Of a stretch of DNA of 44,000 bases, positions 43,970 to 44,000 are shown piece after piece. A program made the translations under genes and the position numbers. Where the stretch lies: the NCBI GenBank assembly GCA_900660155.1, contig CABFPE010000220.1, positions 1,099,565-1,143,564 of the forward strand, given 5' to 3'. Position 1 is the stretch's first letter. Each line of letters starts with the position of its first letter. The notes under the pieces were generated by a model. That model did not search any database, was not told the DNA's origin, and was given only the letters and a program-made list of their open reading frames with translations. This DNA comes from Hofstenia miamia (taxonomy: Eukaryota; Xenacoelomorpha; Acoela; Hofsteniidae).

Positions 43970-44000
<31 letters not shown>
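43970..44000. repeat. (TA)n tract at outer end of right arm
   Basis: Mirror of 15863-15893. The window stops in it. Confidence 0.9.

Larger units (their letters stand above)
35080..44000 (+). repeat. Right arm of the large palindrome
   Basis: Inverted copy of 15863-24783. It starts inside the R2-like fragment and runs to the last base of the window, which is the mirror of the first base after the gap. Apart from the mismatches near the inner edge, the genes and repeats are the same. Confidence 0.97.

Noticed and set aside
15863..44000. The whole palindrome as a linear virus or plasmid with inverted terminal repeats
   Set aside because: The contents are host-type transposons and an intron-containing actin-like gene. 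No viral polymerase, capsid or packaging gene was recognised, and a (TA)n contig end is a common assembly stop.

Overview
The window is AT-rich nuclear DNA from a multicellular eukaryote, most likely an invertebrate animal. The support is GT-AG introns in an actin-family gene, decayed CR1/L2-, Jockey- and R2-type non-LTR retrotransposons, hAT and Tc1/mariner DNA transposons, microsatellites, and no operons or bacterial-style gene packing. I cannot name the species. Only the mariner transposase is a full-length intact gene. Almost everything else is a broken mobile element or a truncated gene.

Layout. 1-14862 is one contig made of LINE ends, a long-TIR element, a decayed hAT transposon, a LINE with a (GTT)n tail, and dispersed repeats. 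14863-15862 is exactly 1000 N, a scaffold gap. 15863-44000 is a palindrome. The left arm (15863 to about 24783) and right arm (about 35080 to 44000) are inverted copies of about 8.9 kb, related by the rule that left plus right coordinate equals 59863. They flank a unique spacer of about 10.3 kb. Each arm carries, from the inside outwards: a retroelement RNase H fragment, a truncated divergent actin-like gene with two clear introns, a (TA)n tract, a repeat block with an exon-like segment, a hAT scrap, an intact mariner, and a broken unidentified gene ending in another (TA)n tract. The spacer holds a second, pseudogenised actin-like copy that still has the N-terminal exon, a non-autonomous hAT element with an 8-bp target duplication, and fragments of Tc1, LINE and R2-like elements.

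The first contig, just before the gap, is a third and diverged copy of part of the arm. It stops at the same (TA)n tract that lies next to the actin-like gene in the arms. The palindrome ends exactly at the gap on one side and at the last base of the window on the other. At least five arm mismatches lie in the innermost 1.1 kb and I noticed none further out. This suggests that the assembler used one consensus for both arms, so the real arms may differ more than they appear to, or part of the palindrome may be artificial.

The most interesting biology is the divergent actin-like family, whose phosphate-binding and hydrolysis residues are altered, spread as tandem and inverted copies among transposons. 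No gene set here forms a pathway. The window is a transposon-rich, duplicated accessory region.
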